From assembly GCA_003645645.1 (NCBI GenBank), contig QNBH01000005.1:1-44901 (forward strand): DNA of 44,901 bases. Direction: 5' to 3'. Below the pieces are notes generated by a model that ran no database searches, was not told the DNA's origin, and saw only the letters and a list, made by a program, of their open reading frames with translations. Origin of the DNA: Spirochaetota bacterium (lineage in GTDB: Bacteria; Spirochaetota; Spirochaetia; SPDA01; B32-G16). Of this stretch, positions 8,539-18,154 are shown piece after piece (the first letter of the stretch is position 1; each line of letters begins with the position of its first letter). The position numbers were made by a program, and so were the translations under genes.

Positions 8539-10208
8539 GCGATAATACAATTCTCGAAAGAAATCTTCTTGCTCTCTCCTCCAGAAATGCTTCTCTCTCC
8601 AGAAAGATCGGAGAAGCACATTCCTCGGATATTCTAAAGTTTGTAAAATCACAAACCGGCTTGCCGGTTCCGATCATTTTAAAAGACGGCAAGGAGTATT
8701 TTCTCCATTCGCGATTCGATCCAGGAAAGGAAGGAGAAAGGTTTTTTCAGGTTCACTCATCGGGAGGGTATCTCGTATTTCTTGGATTTGGTGCCGGCTA
8801 TCATATCTTTCCCTTTCTTAAAAGGAAGGATGTTTCAAATATTCTTATAATAGACAGAGATGTTTCCCTTTTTAAAACCCTCTTCTCAGTAAAAGATCTT
8901 CGCGAAATCCTGCTGGATCCCAGGGTCCATCTTATGGTTGATGCAGAACCGGAGCAGATAACCGAGTATTTCCTCTCAAGTTATTTTCCGGCTATTACGG
9001 GTGATCTTAAAACCCTTCCACTACAATCCAGACTAAAAACAGAGAAACTCTATTTTACAAGGGTAATAGCTCTTATAAAGGAGCTTATAAGCACTCTGGC
9101 AGACGACTATACGGTACAGTCCCATTTTGGCAAGAAATGGTACAGAAATACCCTGTTCAATCTTAAGGCAGCAGGAAGTTCCACATCCACCCTTAAACCT
9201 GTTCGCAAAGCACTGATTGCAGGGGCCGGCCCTTCTCTGGAAGTGCAAATTGACGAGTTAAGGAACCTTCGAAAAGGGGGAACACTCATCTCAACAGATA
9301 CTGCCTTACCTGCCCTCTCCGCCTTCGGAATAATCCCGGATATGGTTATATCGATAGATTGTCAACATATTACCTACCATCATTTTATGGGAGATTATCC
9401 TCCGGATGTACCTCTGATACTCGATCTTGCTTCTCCGGCAAATCTTACCCGGATTAGCTCCAAGCTTATTTTTTTCTCAAGCGGACACCCGCTGTCACAA
9501 TATGTATCAAACAATTGGAGGAGGTTTCCCTACATAGATACCTCCGGTGGAAATGTGACACATTCGGCCGTATCCCTTGCCAATTTACTCGGAGCGGAAG
9601 AGATTTATCTTTTCGGTACGGACTTCTCCTACCCCGAAGGCAAATCCTACGCTCGTAGTACATACATATATCCTCTCTTTAGTTCCAGGGAGGTTAGAAC
9701 AACTCCTCTGGAGAGTCAATTCTTCTCCTTTCTTCTGAGGAACAACAATATCGAAAAGGAGTTTACAGAAGATTTTATAAGGTACACCACAAAACCCATG
9801 ATAAGCTACAAAAGAAGGCTGGAGAAGGCCTTTGAAAACTCTCCATGTAAAATAATATCGGTTCCCGGTAAAGGGTTACCCGTCTCTGCCATCTACAGGA
9901 AAGTTTATAATAAAAAGGAGCGGAAGATCTATACCATGATAGCGGCAGGTAAACCGCTTACAGACTGGAGAGACTTTCTTAATTCCTACGAAAAAGAGTT
10001 AACTTCTCTGCCCAAGCCTACCGAACCTTTCGTAAAGTACTTCTCTCAACTCGAGCCACACCGGAAAGATGTATGGTTGACTCTCCTGCCTGCGGCTGCA
10101 GCATTCAGAAGAGAGATCGGATCCGTCAAACCCGGAGTAGAGCTCCTTAAAATGGTACACTCCTGGAGCAGAGAAACGCTTCGCTGTTGCAGAGAAGCTT
10201 GGCTTTAA
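8535..10208 (+). CDS. motility-associated factor (Maf)/MptE-like DUF115 glycosyltransferase family protein, second copy
   Basis: ATGA overlap with previous gene. RKALIAGAGPSLEVQIDELRNLRKGGTLISTDTALPALSAFGIIPDMVISIDCQ... and IYLFGTDFSYPEGKSYARS. Confidence 0.85.
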   Translation: MSDNTILERNLLALSSRNASLSRKIGEAHSSDILKFVKSQTGLPVPIILKDGKEYFLHSRFDPGKEGERFFQVHSSGGYLVFLGFGAGYHIFPFLKRKDVSNILIIDRDVSLFKTLFSVKDLREILLDPRVHLMVDAEPEQITEYFLSSYFPAITGDLKTLPLQSRLKTEKLYFTRVIALIKELISTLADDYTVQSHFGKKWYRNTLFNLKAAGSSTSTLKPVRKALIAGAGPSLEVQIDELRNLRKGGTLISTDTALPALSAFGIIPDMVISIDCQHITYHHFMGDYPPDVPLILDLASPANLTRISSKLIFFSSGHPLSQYVSNNWRRFPYIDTSGGNVTHSAVSLANLLGAEEIYLFGTDFSYPEGKSYARSTYIYPLFSSREVRTTPLESQFFSFLLRNNNIEKEFTEDFIRYTTKPMISYKRRLEKAFENSPCKIISVPGKGLPVSAIYRKVYNKKERKIYTMIAAGKPLTDWRDFLNSYEKELTSLPKPTEPFVKYFSQLEPHRKDVWLTLLPAAAAFRREIGSVKPGVELLKMVHSWSRETLRCCREAWL

Positions 10209-10215
10209 AACAAAA

Positions 10216-12114
10216 CTATTTCTCCACTACGATTGACTGACTATCGATAAGAATTTCGAAATCGCTCAATGTACCGTTGTCAAGGAAACACTGGATGATT
10301 CTCCGTCCCTCCGGTATAAGAGATTCACTCATATATTGATCAAGCTGCCTTTTAAAGAAATCATGTATAATACCAACACTCTTTTCATAAGTTTTATCGT
10401 CAATTTCCGGTTGTTTGGCTGGTTGAAGCAGTTCTTCATGGATCTCCACACCCTCTACCACAACACGTTTTAAAGAATAACCGAGGAGGGGAGTAGGAGC
10501 CGGCTCGATCTGCTCTCTTGTAAACCAAGCTCCGCCTCTGCGCGATAGATATTCCCGCATTATCCATTGGGGCATGAACCCCACTTTCCAGGCGCCGATG
10601 AACTGATTCGGGCAGAGAATGTAGCGTACCCCTGGTGTGTCCATTATTTGCTTAAGAAGTAAGTTTGCCTGGTTTATCTTCTTTCCGGTAGCAAAGGGCC
10701 AGTATGAACCTACCCCTTCCGAGGCCATCGTCTCTTCTCCAACAATACTTGGGTTGGCATGTCCTCTGGGGGAGACCAATCTCCACAACCATGCAAGTGC
10801 CGGAGGGAGAACCTGAACGAGACCGATTATCCCATAACTGGGATGTTCTTTCGTGCAGGGCGGCGTGCGAACACCAAAACTCCTTATATCAACTGCCACC
10901 GGCTTGCAGACAACTTGGGGAAAGCTCTTTCTCTGGAAGATGAAACGAGGATTGGGACAGGGCTTTCCAGGAGCATCTTCTATATGATCCCACAGCAAAG
11001 CCGTTGCACCAGGTTTGGTATCGATATTTAGAAAAAGAAGAGGATCTTTGGGATGGATGGAGCGTGCTTCTACATCCGGGTCTGTGCCATAATTGGTAAT
11101 ATGATTTACACGTATAAACCAGGAATCTTCTGCATCAATTATGTATAGCTTACCGTCCCCGCGCTGAATCGAGGGATGACACAACGCCATATCATCGGAA
11201 ACAGGATGGAGTGAGCATGTGCGGGGTAAAACGATATGGTGTTTTTCTCCGCTTATTATATTTTTGCCCAGAAGCAGTTCTCCCCCTTCCTCCCTGTGTA
11301 CATGTTCAAGCATCTCACTCTTTCCCCCGCCGCTTGCTCCTTCGTGCATGATTGTTACCTTATTATCATAGGGAGTGACTACCTGAACTGAAGAAGCGTG
11401 GGCTGTTATCCAGCCTTCTTTCTCGCCGTAGTGAATCAATGCCCCATAAATACCTTTTTTTGCACTGGGCCCCGGATAGAGATTGTAACTGAAGATCTCG
11501 TAGAGTTCTTCCGATCTGTTGTGTATCACCACCTGTTTCCCATGAAAATGGGTATGACGAAACGTTGGAGCAACATAAAGAATACAGGAAGGGGTGATGA
11601 CTTCCCCGGCGGTATTGATATTTTTTATTCCCTGAAGAAGAGCAAGGGCGTATGCAAAAAACCCCACATTCCATGGAGCAACGACAAAAGCATCCTTTCC
11701 TACAACTTCATGTCCTACAGCAAAGGTGAAGCAGGCCAATTTTTGAGTTCTCAGCCATTGAAGTGTTTCATTACGTAACTGTGAGAAAGGTGTGCCATAT
11801 CGATCTCTGTAGCGAGGTTTATCTGTAGGTAAATCATCACCGATTAACATACATTCAGGATCCCGCCTTCGCATATACGGCTCGGTATAATTTATAGCTA
11901 TGCCGTTTTTCACCCTGCAAACCTGTGCTTCTTTAACATCTCCCTTCCATTCTATCGAAAAGGTTACATCAAACCACTCCTCTCTTTCGGTAGGAACAGC
12001 GGCTTCAATCAGCTCTTCCAGTGTCGCAAAGAACCTGAAACCGGGACACGTCTCAAGTACTTCTGCCAATTCCCTCGGTAAGCTAACCTTTCCTATTGTC
12101 TTACGATCCATCAT
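10216..12114 (-). CDS. DUF4914 family protein with a PEPCK/HPr-kinase-like P-loop
   Basis: Long family-like sequence with Walker-A-like GASGGGKSEM; SD-like AAGGA upstream. Confidence 0.7.
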   Translation of the reverse strand: MMDRKTIGKVSLPRELAEVLETCPGFRFFATLEELIEAAVPTEREEWFDVTFSIEWKGDVKEAQVCRVKNGIAINYTEPYMRRRDPECMLIGDDLPTDKPRYRDRYGTPFSQLRNETLQWLRTQKLACFTFAVGHEVVGKDAFVVAPWNVGFFAYALALLQGIKNINTAGEVITPSCILYVAPTFRHTHFHGKQVVIHNRSEELYEIFSYNLYPGPSAKKGIYGALIHYGEKEGWITAHASSVQVVTPYDNKVTIMHEGASGGGKSEMLEHVHREEGGELLLGKNIISGEKHHIVLPRTCSLHPVSDDMALCHPSIQRGDGKLYIIDAEDSWFIRVNHITNYGTDPDVEARSIHPKDPLLFLNIDTKPGATALLWDHIEDAPGKPCPNPRFIFQRKSFPQVVCKPVAVDIRSFGVRTPPCTKEHPSYGIIGLVQVLPPALAWLWRLVSPRGHANPSIVGEETMASEGVGSYWPFATGKKINQANLLLKQIMDTPGVRYILCPNQFIGAWKVGFMPQWIMREYLSRRGGAWFTREQIEPAPTPLLGYSLKRVVVEGVEIHEELLQPAKQPEIDDKTYEKSVGIIHDFFKRQLDQYMSESLIPEGRRIIQCFLDNGTLSDFEILIDSQSIVVEK

Positions 12115-12234
12115 AATTTAATCCTTTTTTTTGAACAGGTAGACTAATAAAAAAGCCAAAATAATGCAAGCCGACTTATTTGTACAGCTTATTCCGGAAC
12201 TTTATGCGGAGTTAAGTAATTTCGTGGTTTTTTA

Positions 12235-13200
12235 TTACAACCGGTTAAAATACTCTTCGGTTACAGGGGTATCAATACCAAGCTCTCTGCCGATCCGAAT
12301 CACGGTTCCGCCAAAGATATCCCGCTCGTCCTTCGGTTTACCGGCCTCAACATCCCTCTGGAAGGATGTCTTTGTCTCCGGAGGAAAGGATTTCAACTTT
12401 TGCATTGTCGATTCCACCGCATCCGGGGGAAGCTTCACCCCCCTGGCCCTTGCAACCCCTTCAACCTCCTCCATCATACTTCGTACATCGCTTTTAAGCG
12501 TGGCATCTGCCAGCAGTTCCCCAAAGGTTTTCCCTGTTACAGCGGTTACAATAGAGAGCGGTGCAATAAAGAGAAATTTAGTCCAGATTGCAGGGAATGG
12601 ATCCTCGTGCCATTCGCAGGGGATGCCCGCCTTTTCAAAGACCACAAGCAATGAATCGGGCTTTACCGCATCCTGACCACGACCCTTGCCCAGAATCACC
12701 AGTCCAGATCCTCCTTTGTGGTGAACCTGTCCGGGTCCCGTTATTTCAGCACTGATGTATATGGCTCCGGGAAGCACGATTCCTCCGGTTCCGTTTTTAT
12801 CTGGCTCCGGTAGTCTCTTTTCAAGCCCGTTCCGTACACGTTCGTAGATATCCGCACCGTTTAACAGAGGTATGACAAAGGTATTACCCCCAATACAGGA
12901 TTTAATCGCCCCGACTGCTTCATCCAGGTCATACCCTTTTACACAGAGAAAAACCACGTCCACAGGGGATGCACGTGCAACCGTCTTAAAATCATCGGAA
13001 ACTGCTGCAGGATCTATCCGATTTTCCCTACCCTCGGTATCGACAAAAATGAAACCATGCTCTCTTATTGTCTTAAGATGAACCCCGCGGGTGATCAGAG
13101 AAAGGTTATTTACTCGAGATCCGGGCTTTTGCAGAAGAATACCCAGTTTACCTGCCAGATATCCGCCTATCCCTCCAACACCGAATATGGCAAAATGCAT
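12235..13200 (-). CDS. ketopantoate reductase family (PanE/ApbA) protein
   Basis: Rossmann start MHFAIFGVGGIGGYLAGKLG, VDVVFLCVKGYDLDEA, IPLLNGAD; C-terminal ketopantoate reductase domain with SSFQRDVEAGKP-like motif (TSFQRDVEAGKPKDERDIFGGTVIR). SD GGAGG. Confidence 0.85.
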   Translation of the reverse strand: MHFAIFGVGGIGGYLAGKLGILLQKPGSRVNNLSLITRGVHLKTIREHGFIFVDTEGRENRIDPAAVSDDFKTVARASPVDVVFLCVKGYDLDEAVGAIKSCIGGNTFVIPLLNGADIYERVRNGLEKRLPEPDKNGTGGIVLPGAIYISAEITGPGQVHHKGGSGLVILGKGRGQDAVKPDSLLVVFEKAGIPCEWHEDPFPAIWTKFLFIAPLSIVTAVTGKTFGELLADATLKSDVRSMMEEVEGVARARGVKLPPDAVESTMQKLKSFPPETKTSFQRDVEAGKPKDERDIFGGTVIRIGRELGIDTPVTEEYFNRL

Positions 13201-13242
13201 TTTCTATCCCTCCTTTTTAGAGCCCGGTAAACAACCACCGGC

Positions 13243-13379
13243 AAAGCCTAAGGCTTTACAAGCCCTGTGGAATAAGCTTTAGCTTAATCGCAGGAGGCGA
13301 TTATTCCACAGGGCAAGCCCTGCAAGGGCTAAGTAATTTCCGCTTTGCAGAAATTACTTAAGTGGCTGTATGCTCCGAA
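13243..13379. repeat. composite palindromic element of successive hairpins
   Basis: AAAGCC-taa-GGCTTT (13243-13257); GCCCTGTGGAATAA (13262-13275) / TTATTCCACAGGGC (13301-13314); AGCCCT-gca-AGGGCT (13316-13330); AAGTAATTTC (13331-13340) / GAAATTACTT (13350-13359). Confidence 0.8.
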
Positions 13380-13424
13380 CCTCTGAGCCTGCACAAGTAT
13401 TAGTTCTCGGCCGGCTTCATAGCC

Positions 13425-14261
13425 TTACTCATATGCAATTCCGGCATAGCCTACAAAAGATTCTGCCGGGTGAATCTCAAGACTTGTGTAATATCCAAGG
13501 AGTTGCCCCTCACCTGCACCCTTCAATTTTGCATAGTTAGCTGCTGCTACAGCCCCTCCTGCCGAACAGGCGGCCTTCTCCTTCACACCCAGCCTGATAG
13601 CTTCTTCCAGCCTGAACATTAGAAGAGCATCTATTATTCTGCGATCATTAACCTCTTTTACCCACTTTTCTGCTTCTTTACCGTAACCCTTTGGAGTAAA
13701 ACCGAAAGATATCCCATAATGAGTGAGGTCTGTAGAGCCGATAACCACCATTTTTTTATTGAGTTCCTCCGATGCTCTATGAAGTAATTCGCCAAGCTCA
13801 ATCGCCTCTTCGGAAGGTGATGCCCTTAAAGCGAGTGCCTTTGTAGAGGGGAAAGAGTATTTAATAAAGGGTAATTGTGTTTCTACCGTATTATCTGAGT
13901 AAATATCTTCTCTGAGTGAAATATTTTTACGGAGAAAATCCAGTAATTCCAAATCTGCATCTATCAATCCCAGTGGAGTTTCGTATCCTCCTTCCGGAGC
14001 AGCAAAAATACCACCACCGGTTGGTAAATGCCCCCCAACCACAATCACAGAGTCTGCATCTTTTCTTAAAGCTCTAAATACACTAAAGGCAAGTTTCCCC
14101 GAAAACTCCCATCCTGCATGAGGAACTATACCGGCAATTGCATTTAAAGATTCAAGGGCAAGCTCTTCCTGCCATTTTTCAAGCATATTCCGAACGGCTC
14201 TCTCACTATCGGGATACCAGCCTGGGGGGAGAGAGCGTCTACGTATTTTCTTTTTCATCAT
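13425..14261 (-). CDS. MEMO family protein (AmmeMemoRadiSam system protein B-like)
   Basis: GIVPHAGWEFSGKLAFSVFRAL, VIVVGGHLP, VIGSTDLTHYG. SD GGAGG placed before ATGATG at 14261 favours this start over 14330. Confidence 0.85.
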   Translation of the reverse strand: MMKKKIRRRSLPPGWYPDSERAVRNMLEKWQEELALESLNAIAGIVPHAGWEFSGKLAFSVFRALRKDADSVIVVGGHLPTGGGIFAAPEGGYETPLGLIDADLELLDFLRKNISLREDIYSDNTVETQLPFIKYSFPSTKALALRASPSEEAIELGELLHRASEELNKKMVVIGSTDLTHYGISFGFTPKGYGKEAEKWVKEVNDRRIIDALLMFRLEEAIRLGVKEKAACSAGGAVAAANYAKLKGAGEGQLLGYYTSLEIHPAESFVGYAGIAYE

Positions 14262-14325
14262 ATACCTCCCATTTATAATTTTAATAAAGAAATGTGTTAT
14301 AGTGTAGATAAAAGAAAAAAATATA

Positions 14326-14353
14326 TTCACAAAATCCGGTTTTACTTTATAAT
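14326..14353 (+). promoter_or_regulatory. sigma70-type promoter TTCACA-N16-TATAAT, 6 nt from ATG (leaderless candidate)
   Basis: TTCACA 14326-14331, TATAAT 14348-14353, ATG 14360, no SD in between. Confidence 0.65.
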
Positions 14354-14359
14354 AGTAAC

Positions 14360-15556
14360 ATGAATAAAAAATTTATTAACTATTTTTCGTTTTTATGTAT
14401 CCTCCTGGCTCTTGTTATAATCGGATATGCCGCTCTTACCTTTTACCGTATAAGAACAACAAATCTCTCAAGAGTTAGTACTCAATTCGAATCTCTTAAA
14501 GATTCCATTGCCACATCATACCTGGCAAAGGGGAGCTTTAATTCCGATTTTTTCAAGACCAATATTCACAGGGCTTTTCAGAGTGATCCTTCTCTTAGAG
14601 CACTTGTAGTACTGAGAGATAATTCTGATGTAGAATACCTTTATGCAAGAAACTCGGAATATCTTTTGCAAAGGCCTGAAACATTTTCTTCTACAGAAGA
14701 ATCGAACCTTTTTAAGATCGAACCGGTATTTGAAGAGAAACTGAGCTCTTCTATTATACTGCCATCCACAGAAAAGCTCAGACTTGATTGTGTTTACGGA
14801 GTAATTGAAAAAGCCGATATATTCATGATTCTTCGTAATGCACTTATTCCGATATCTATTCTTGCAGCCTGTCTTACTCTTTTAATCATTCTTTATCCTC
14901 GTATTTTAAGAAAACCGGCTGAGGAGGAAACAATCGCAGAGGAAAAAGGAGAAATCAAGACAGGGGAAAGTAGAAGGGCAGAAGAGCCTGAGCTTTCAAC
15001 TCCGGAAGAAGAAAGGGTAACTTCCTCCACTCTTTCAGATTCCGAGATCGATTCGGGAGGACTTTTCTCCCCTCAAAGCGGATTGGGCTGGGAAGAATAT
15101 CTCGAGAAGAGGCTTGACTTTGAACTGAGAAGAGCTGCCTCTTTTGATCAGGATCTCTCTCTTGCTCTTCTTAAAGTTCAGCCGCTAAAAAGAGAAGAGT
15201 CTCTTTATGCAGAAATAGCAAAGCTATTGATAGAGCAATTTCCCTTCCAGGATATGGCCTTTGAATACGGTTCGGGTGGATACGCAATAATTCTTCCCAA
15301 TACCGAGTTGGAAAGGGGAATAAGCGAAATGGAAGCCTTCCGTAAAAGGATACGTGAGCATTTTAGCTTAAAAAAACTTTCTATTGCCATAGGATTAAGC
15401 TCACGAAGTGGAAGACTGCTTACGGGAAAAAGGATTATCACCGAGGCACACCGAGCACTCCTTAAATCAGAGGAAGACCCGGCGAGATCTATTATTGCAT
15501 TTCGGTCGGATCCGGAGAAGTATCGCCAATACATTGCCTCAACCATACAAAAATGA
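14360..15556 (+). CDS. membrane-anchored protein with degenerate GGDEF-like domain
   Basis: Two TM segments (N-terminus and ILRNALIPISILAACLTLLIILYP). C-terminal cyclase-like region (FDQDLSLALLKVQPL...FEYGSGGYAIILPNTELE...LSIAIGLSSRSGRLLTGKRIITEAHRALLKSEE) without a GGDEF motif. Confidence 0.65.
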   Translation: MNKKFINYFSFLCILLALVIIGYAALTFYRIRTTNLSRVSTQFESLKDSIATSYLAKGSFNSDFFKTNIHRAFQSDPSLRALVVLRDNSDVEYLYARNSEYLLQRPETFSSTEESNLFKIEPVFEEKLSSSIILPSTEKLRLDCVYGVIEKADIFMILRNALIPISILAACLTLLIILYPRILRKPAEEETIAEEKGEIKTGESRRAEEPELSTPEEERVTSSTLSDSEIDSGGLFSPQSGLGWEEYLEKRLDFELRRAASFDQDLSLALLKVQPLKREESLYAEIAKLLIEQFPFQDMAFEYGSGGYAIILPNTELERGISEMEAFRKRIREHFSLKKLSIAIGLSSRSGRLLTGKRIITEAHRALLKSEEDPARSIIAFRSDPEKYRQYIASTIQK

Positions 15557-15557
15557 G

Positions 15558-16532
15558 CTATTTTAAAAGATCTTCCAGTTTTTTATTTATCCTTTTTAAA
15601 CTCCATTCTTCAAGTTCGTAAACGAAGGGTATATCCGCTCTTTTTAAAAAATAGCTCTTCTCCTCTCCATCGCCCACTCTGCCTACTGAAAGCTCATACC
15701 TGTTGCCGCCACCTGTAGTAACCACGAGAATCAACATAGGAGAATCCAATCCGGTATCAGTGTTATCCGGATCGGGGATAAACTTCGCCCCCCTGAGGGT
15801 TGCAATACTGTTTGCAAGAGAATCCACCTTTGTCTGGTCGAGCTCCTTCTCTTCTTTTCCTTCAATCACCCATTTGTCCATCTGCTCTCCCTCTCTCCTT
15901 ACAAGAAGATACCTTCCCCATTGCCCCTCATCCCGCCACTCTAAATGTATACTGTCGATCTCCTCTCCGGTAAGTTCCTCGGGCATCACAGAGAGATGTG
16001 ACCAGTAAGCAGTACCCTGATTCAGATAAAAGGCAACTGTGCTGTCGGTCATATAAACTGTGTCATCGCCTTCGACTCTTACGTAATCCCCCTCACCGTG
16101 GATCGCTCTTTTTCCCACCATAAATTCTGTGACTTTCTCTCCTTCTTCATTCTTTAATATGAGTTTTTTAGCACTTTCCGGAGAAAGATCAAAGTCTTTC
16201 CAGTTTTCGCGATTTCTGGTTATTTCCCTGAATTTCTTCAGGTTCAGCACATTCGAGAGAAAGTTCTCTATTCTTGTACTCTCTGCAGGAAATGCCCGAC
16301 CCTCAATTATAACCGACCATGAGCCGTCTGTATTTCGGTTAACGGATACAGACTCTTTTCCGGCCTTTATCTCAAATGAGAAGACATCTGTTAATTTAAT
16401 TCCCGGGAGAAGTGGTTGTTCTTCCTGTCTTTTCTGAATGCTTTGATAGGAGAAAACCGTCCCGATTACATATACAGCAATCAGTAAGGCTAGTAGAGAA
16501 GAGAGTGTCCATATTTTAATTTTAAACTCCAT
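15558..16532 (-). CDS. DUF4340 domain-containing protein
   Basis: Single N-terminal TM, GSWSVIIEG..., EFMVGKRAIHGEGDYVRVEGDDTVYMTD; adjacent to the GldG-like gene. Confidence 0.8.
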   Translation of the reverse strand: MEFKIKIWTLSSLLALLIAVYVIGTVFSYQSIQKRQEEQPLLPGIKLTDVFSFEIKAGKESVSVNRNTDGSWSVIIEGRAFPAESTRIENFLSNVLNLKKFREITRNRENWKDFDLSPESAKKLILKNEEGEKVTEFMVGKRAIHGEGDYVRVEGDDTVYMTDSTVAFYLNQGTAYWSHLSVMPEELTGEEIDSIHLEWRDEGQWGRYLLVRREGEQMDKWVIEGKEEKELDQTKVDSLANSIATLRGAKFIPDPDNTDTGLDSPMLILVVTTGGGNRYELSVGRVGDGEEKSYFLKRADIPFVYELEEWSLKRINKKLEDLLK

Positions 16533-16533
16533 T

Positions 16534-18129
16534 TTAAGCTCCTCCCCATTCGAGATAGCGTCTCTTTCTTCTTCTTAGAAACCTGTTTATACCATATAAA
16601 ATTACTAGAAGCGGAATGAGTACGACATTAACAATCTGAGAGAAAAAGTAAACGGCTTTTTCGGTATCCGGGTCCTGAATGGTGTTGAGTCTAATGTCCC
16701 TGGCTACCCTCGTCTTTATACGCAGAAGATCATCTTCACTTGCAAGCCACTCTGCTATATTTTCAAGAAATGTCAAATTATACCTGCTTGCCGAGAACTG
16801 TATTAAATTGGAAGCAAAATCAGAATCACCTATTACAAGCATCCTGGTTTCCGGGCTCTTTCGGTCGATCTCCTCTTCCTGGTTTGAATCCCCATTTTCA
16901 CCGAAATATGCGGGGAACATCCCGGTAAGAGCATAGGCCAGAACATACTGACCTTCTGTTTCGCTCCTGGTAGCCTGGAATACATGTGCATTATACGGAT
17001 TCGTGTCGAAGTTTTTTTCCATGGTCCATGCTCTAGGGGAAGTTTTTAAAAGTTCCTCTGCCTTTACCCCCTCTACATCAAGTTTTTTAAGAGGACTAGG
17101 CCATAGAAGATCGAGCCCGGAGAAACGGGCTGTAAGGGGATTATCCCTTAAGACATTCTGTCTTATTACTGCAACCCAGTGCGGGTATTTTCCGATTACC
17201 TGCCAGGCTATGCTCCCGAAAAATTGCTGGGGGATTCGGAAATCCCTGGCATATTCATCCAGAACCAGCTTTTGCTCCACCTCTACGCCGTAATTTCTAA
17301 GCATATCGTAAAGAGGTGAATCTTCGATTTTTCTGGCTTCCAGATTTCTCATCATATCTACATATACTCCCTCTACACAGAAAAGCACCCGGCCTCCGTT
17401 CATAATATAGCGGTCGATGGGTAGCAAATCTTCTTTGCTGAAATCCTTGTTTCCCAGAACAAAAAGCACTGATATATCGTCGGGAATACCCTCTCCTCTT
17501 TTAATCTCTCTTACCGTATAATCCCCGCTTAAATTATCCTGCAGAAGAGCGTAGTCCTGGGAGAGTGTCCTTCCGGCATCACCTACGAGGATTCCTATCG
17601 ATTTTTCCTCATTTTTAACTACTTTCCTGATCTTTGAGGTGAGCTCATATTCGAGGGTTTCCGTCTGCAGCACAAACGGAAGTGTTTCGAACCTGTCGAG
17701 ATACTGGATAACAATCCCCGAATATACCACAGCTACGGATTTCTCTGACTGTTCTACCACTTCCATCTGTTGCGGAATAACTCCAAGCCTCTCAGCCTGA
17801 GAAGCCGACCCTTCCTTTACCGGATCAACCACAGAAACCGTTATCTTGCCCCTGGAATATACCGCATATTCATTGAGCAAATCCTCAATCTGCCCCGGTA
17901 TGGGCGATCGCTTATCGAGTTTTTCGGAAATATAGTATGTCATGTGAACCTGCTCCGGAATTTCCTTAAAGAGATTCCTGGAGACATCAGAAATTGTATA
18001 AACCCTGTTCTCCGTTACATCGAATCTCTTGAAATAGAGGTTGCTGTTCAAAGCGGTAAAGAAAAGAATGCCGACCATCAAACATAGTAATATTATCTCC
18101 TGACTTTTCTTTTTCATAATCAACCTCAA
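16534..18129 (-). CDS. GldG-like ABC-type exporter auxiliary protein
   Basis: KRFDVTENRVYTISDVSRNLFKEIPEQVHMTYYIS... and RVLFCVEGV..., TRMLVIGDSDFASN; C-terminal TM. Sits in a Gld-type cluster. Confidence 0.8.
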   Translation of the reverse strand: MRLIMKKKSQEIILLCLMVGILFFTALNSNLYFKRFDVTENRVYTISDVSRNLFKEIPEQVHMTYYISEKLDKRSPIPGQIEDLLNEYAVYSRGKITVSVVDPVKEGSASQAERLGVIPQQMEVVEQSEKSVAVVYSGIVIQYLDRFETLPFVLQTETLEYELTSKIRKVVKNEEKSIGILVGDAGRTLSQDYALLQDNLSGDYTVREIKRGEGIPDDISVLFVLGNKDFSKEDLLPIDRYIMNGGRVLFCVEGVYVDMMRNLEARKIEDSPLYDMLRNYGVEVEQKLVLDEYARDFRIPQQFFGSIAWQVIGKYPHWVAVIRQNVLRDNPLTARFSGLDLLWPSPLKKLDVEGVKAEELLKTSPRAWTMEKNFDTNPYNAHVFQATRSETEGQYVLAYALTGMFPAYFGENGDSNQEEEIDRKSPETRMLVIGDSDFASNLIQFSASRYNLTFLENIAEWLASEDDLLRIKTRVARDIRLNTIQDPDTEKAVYFFSQIVNVVLIPLLVILYGINRFLRRRKRRYLEWGGA

Positions 18130-18154
18130 CCGTTATTGTGTTTATAAATAAAGT

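Noticed and set aside
11398-11778. 126-aa + strand ORF inside DUF4914 gene
   Set aside because: Antisense shadow ORF in a well-supported gene; no SD or family-like motifs.
13091-13282. 63-aa ORF extending into the palindromic cluster
   Set aside because: Random ORF overlapping panE-like antisense and repeat sequence.
2664-13379. Shared 13-mer TGTATGCTCCGAA as proof that two palindromic elements are one family
   Set aside because: A 13-bp match between two sites is expected by chance in a window this size; only a genome-wide search could establish a family.
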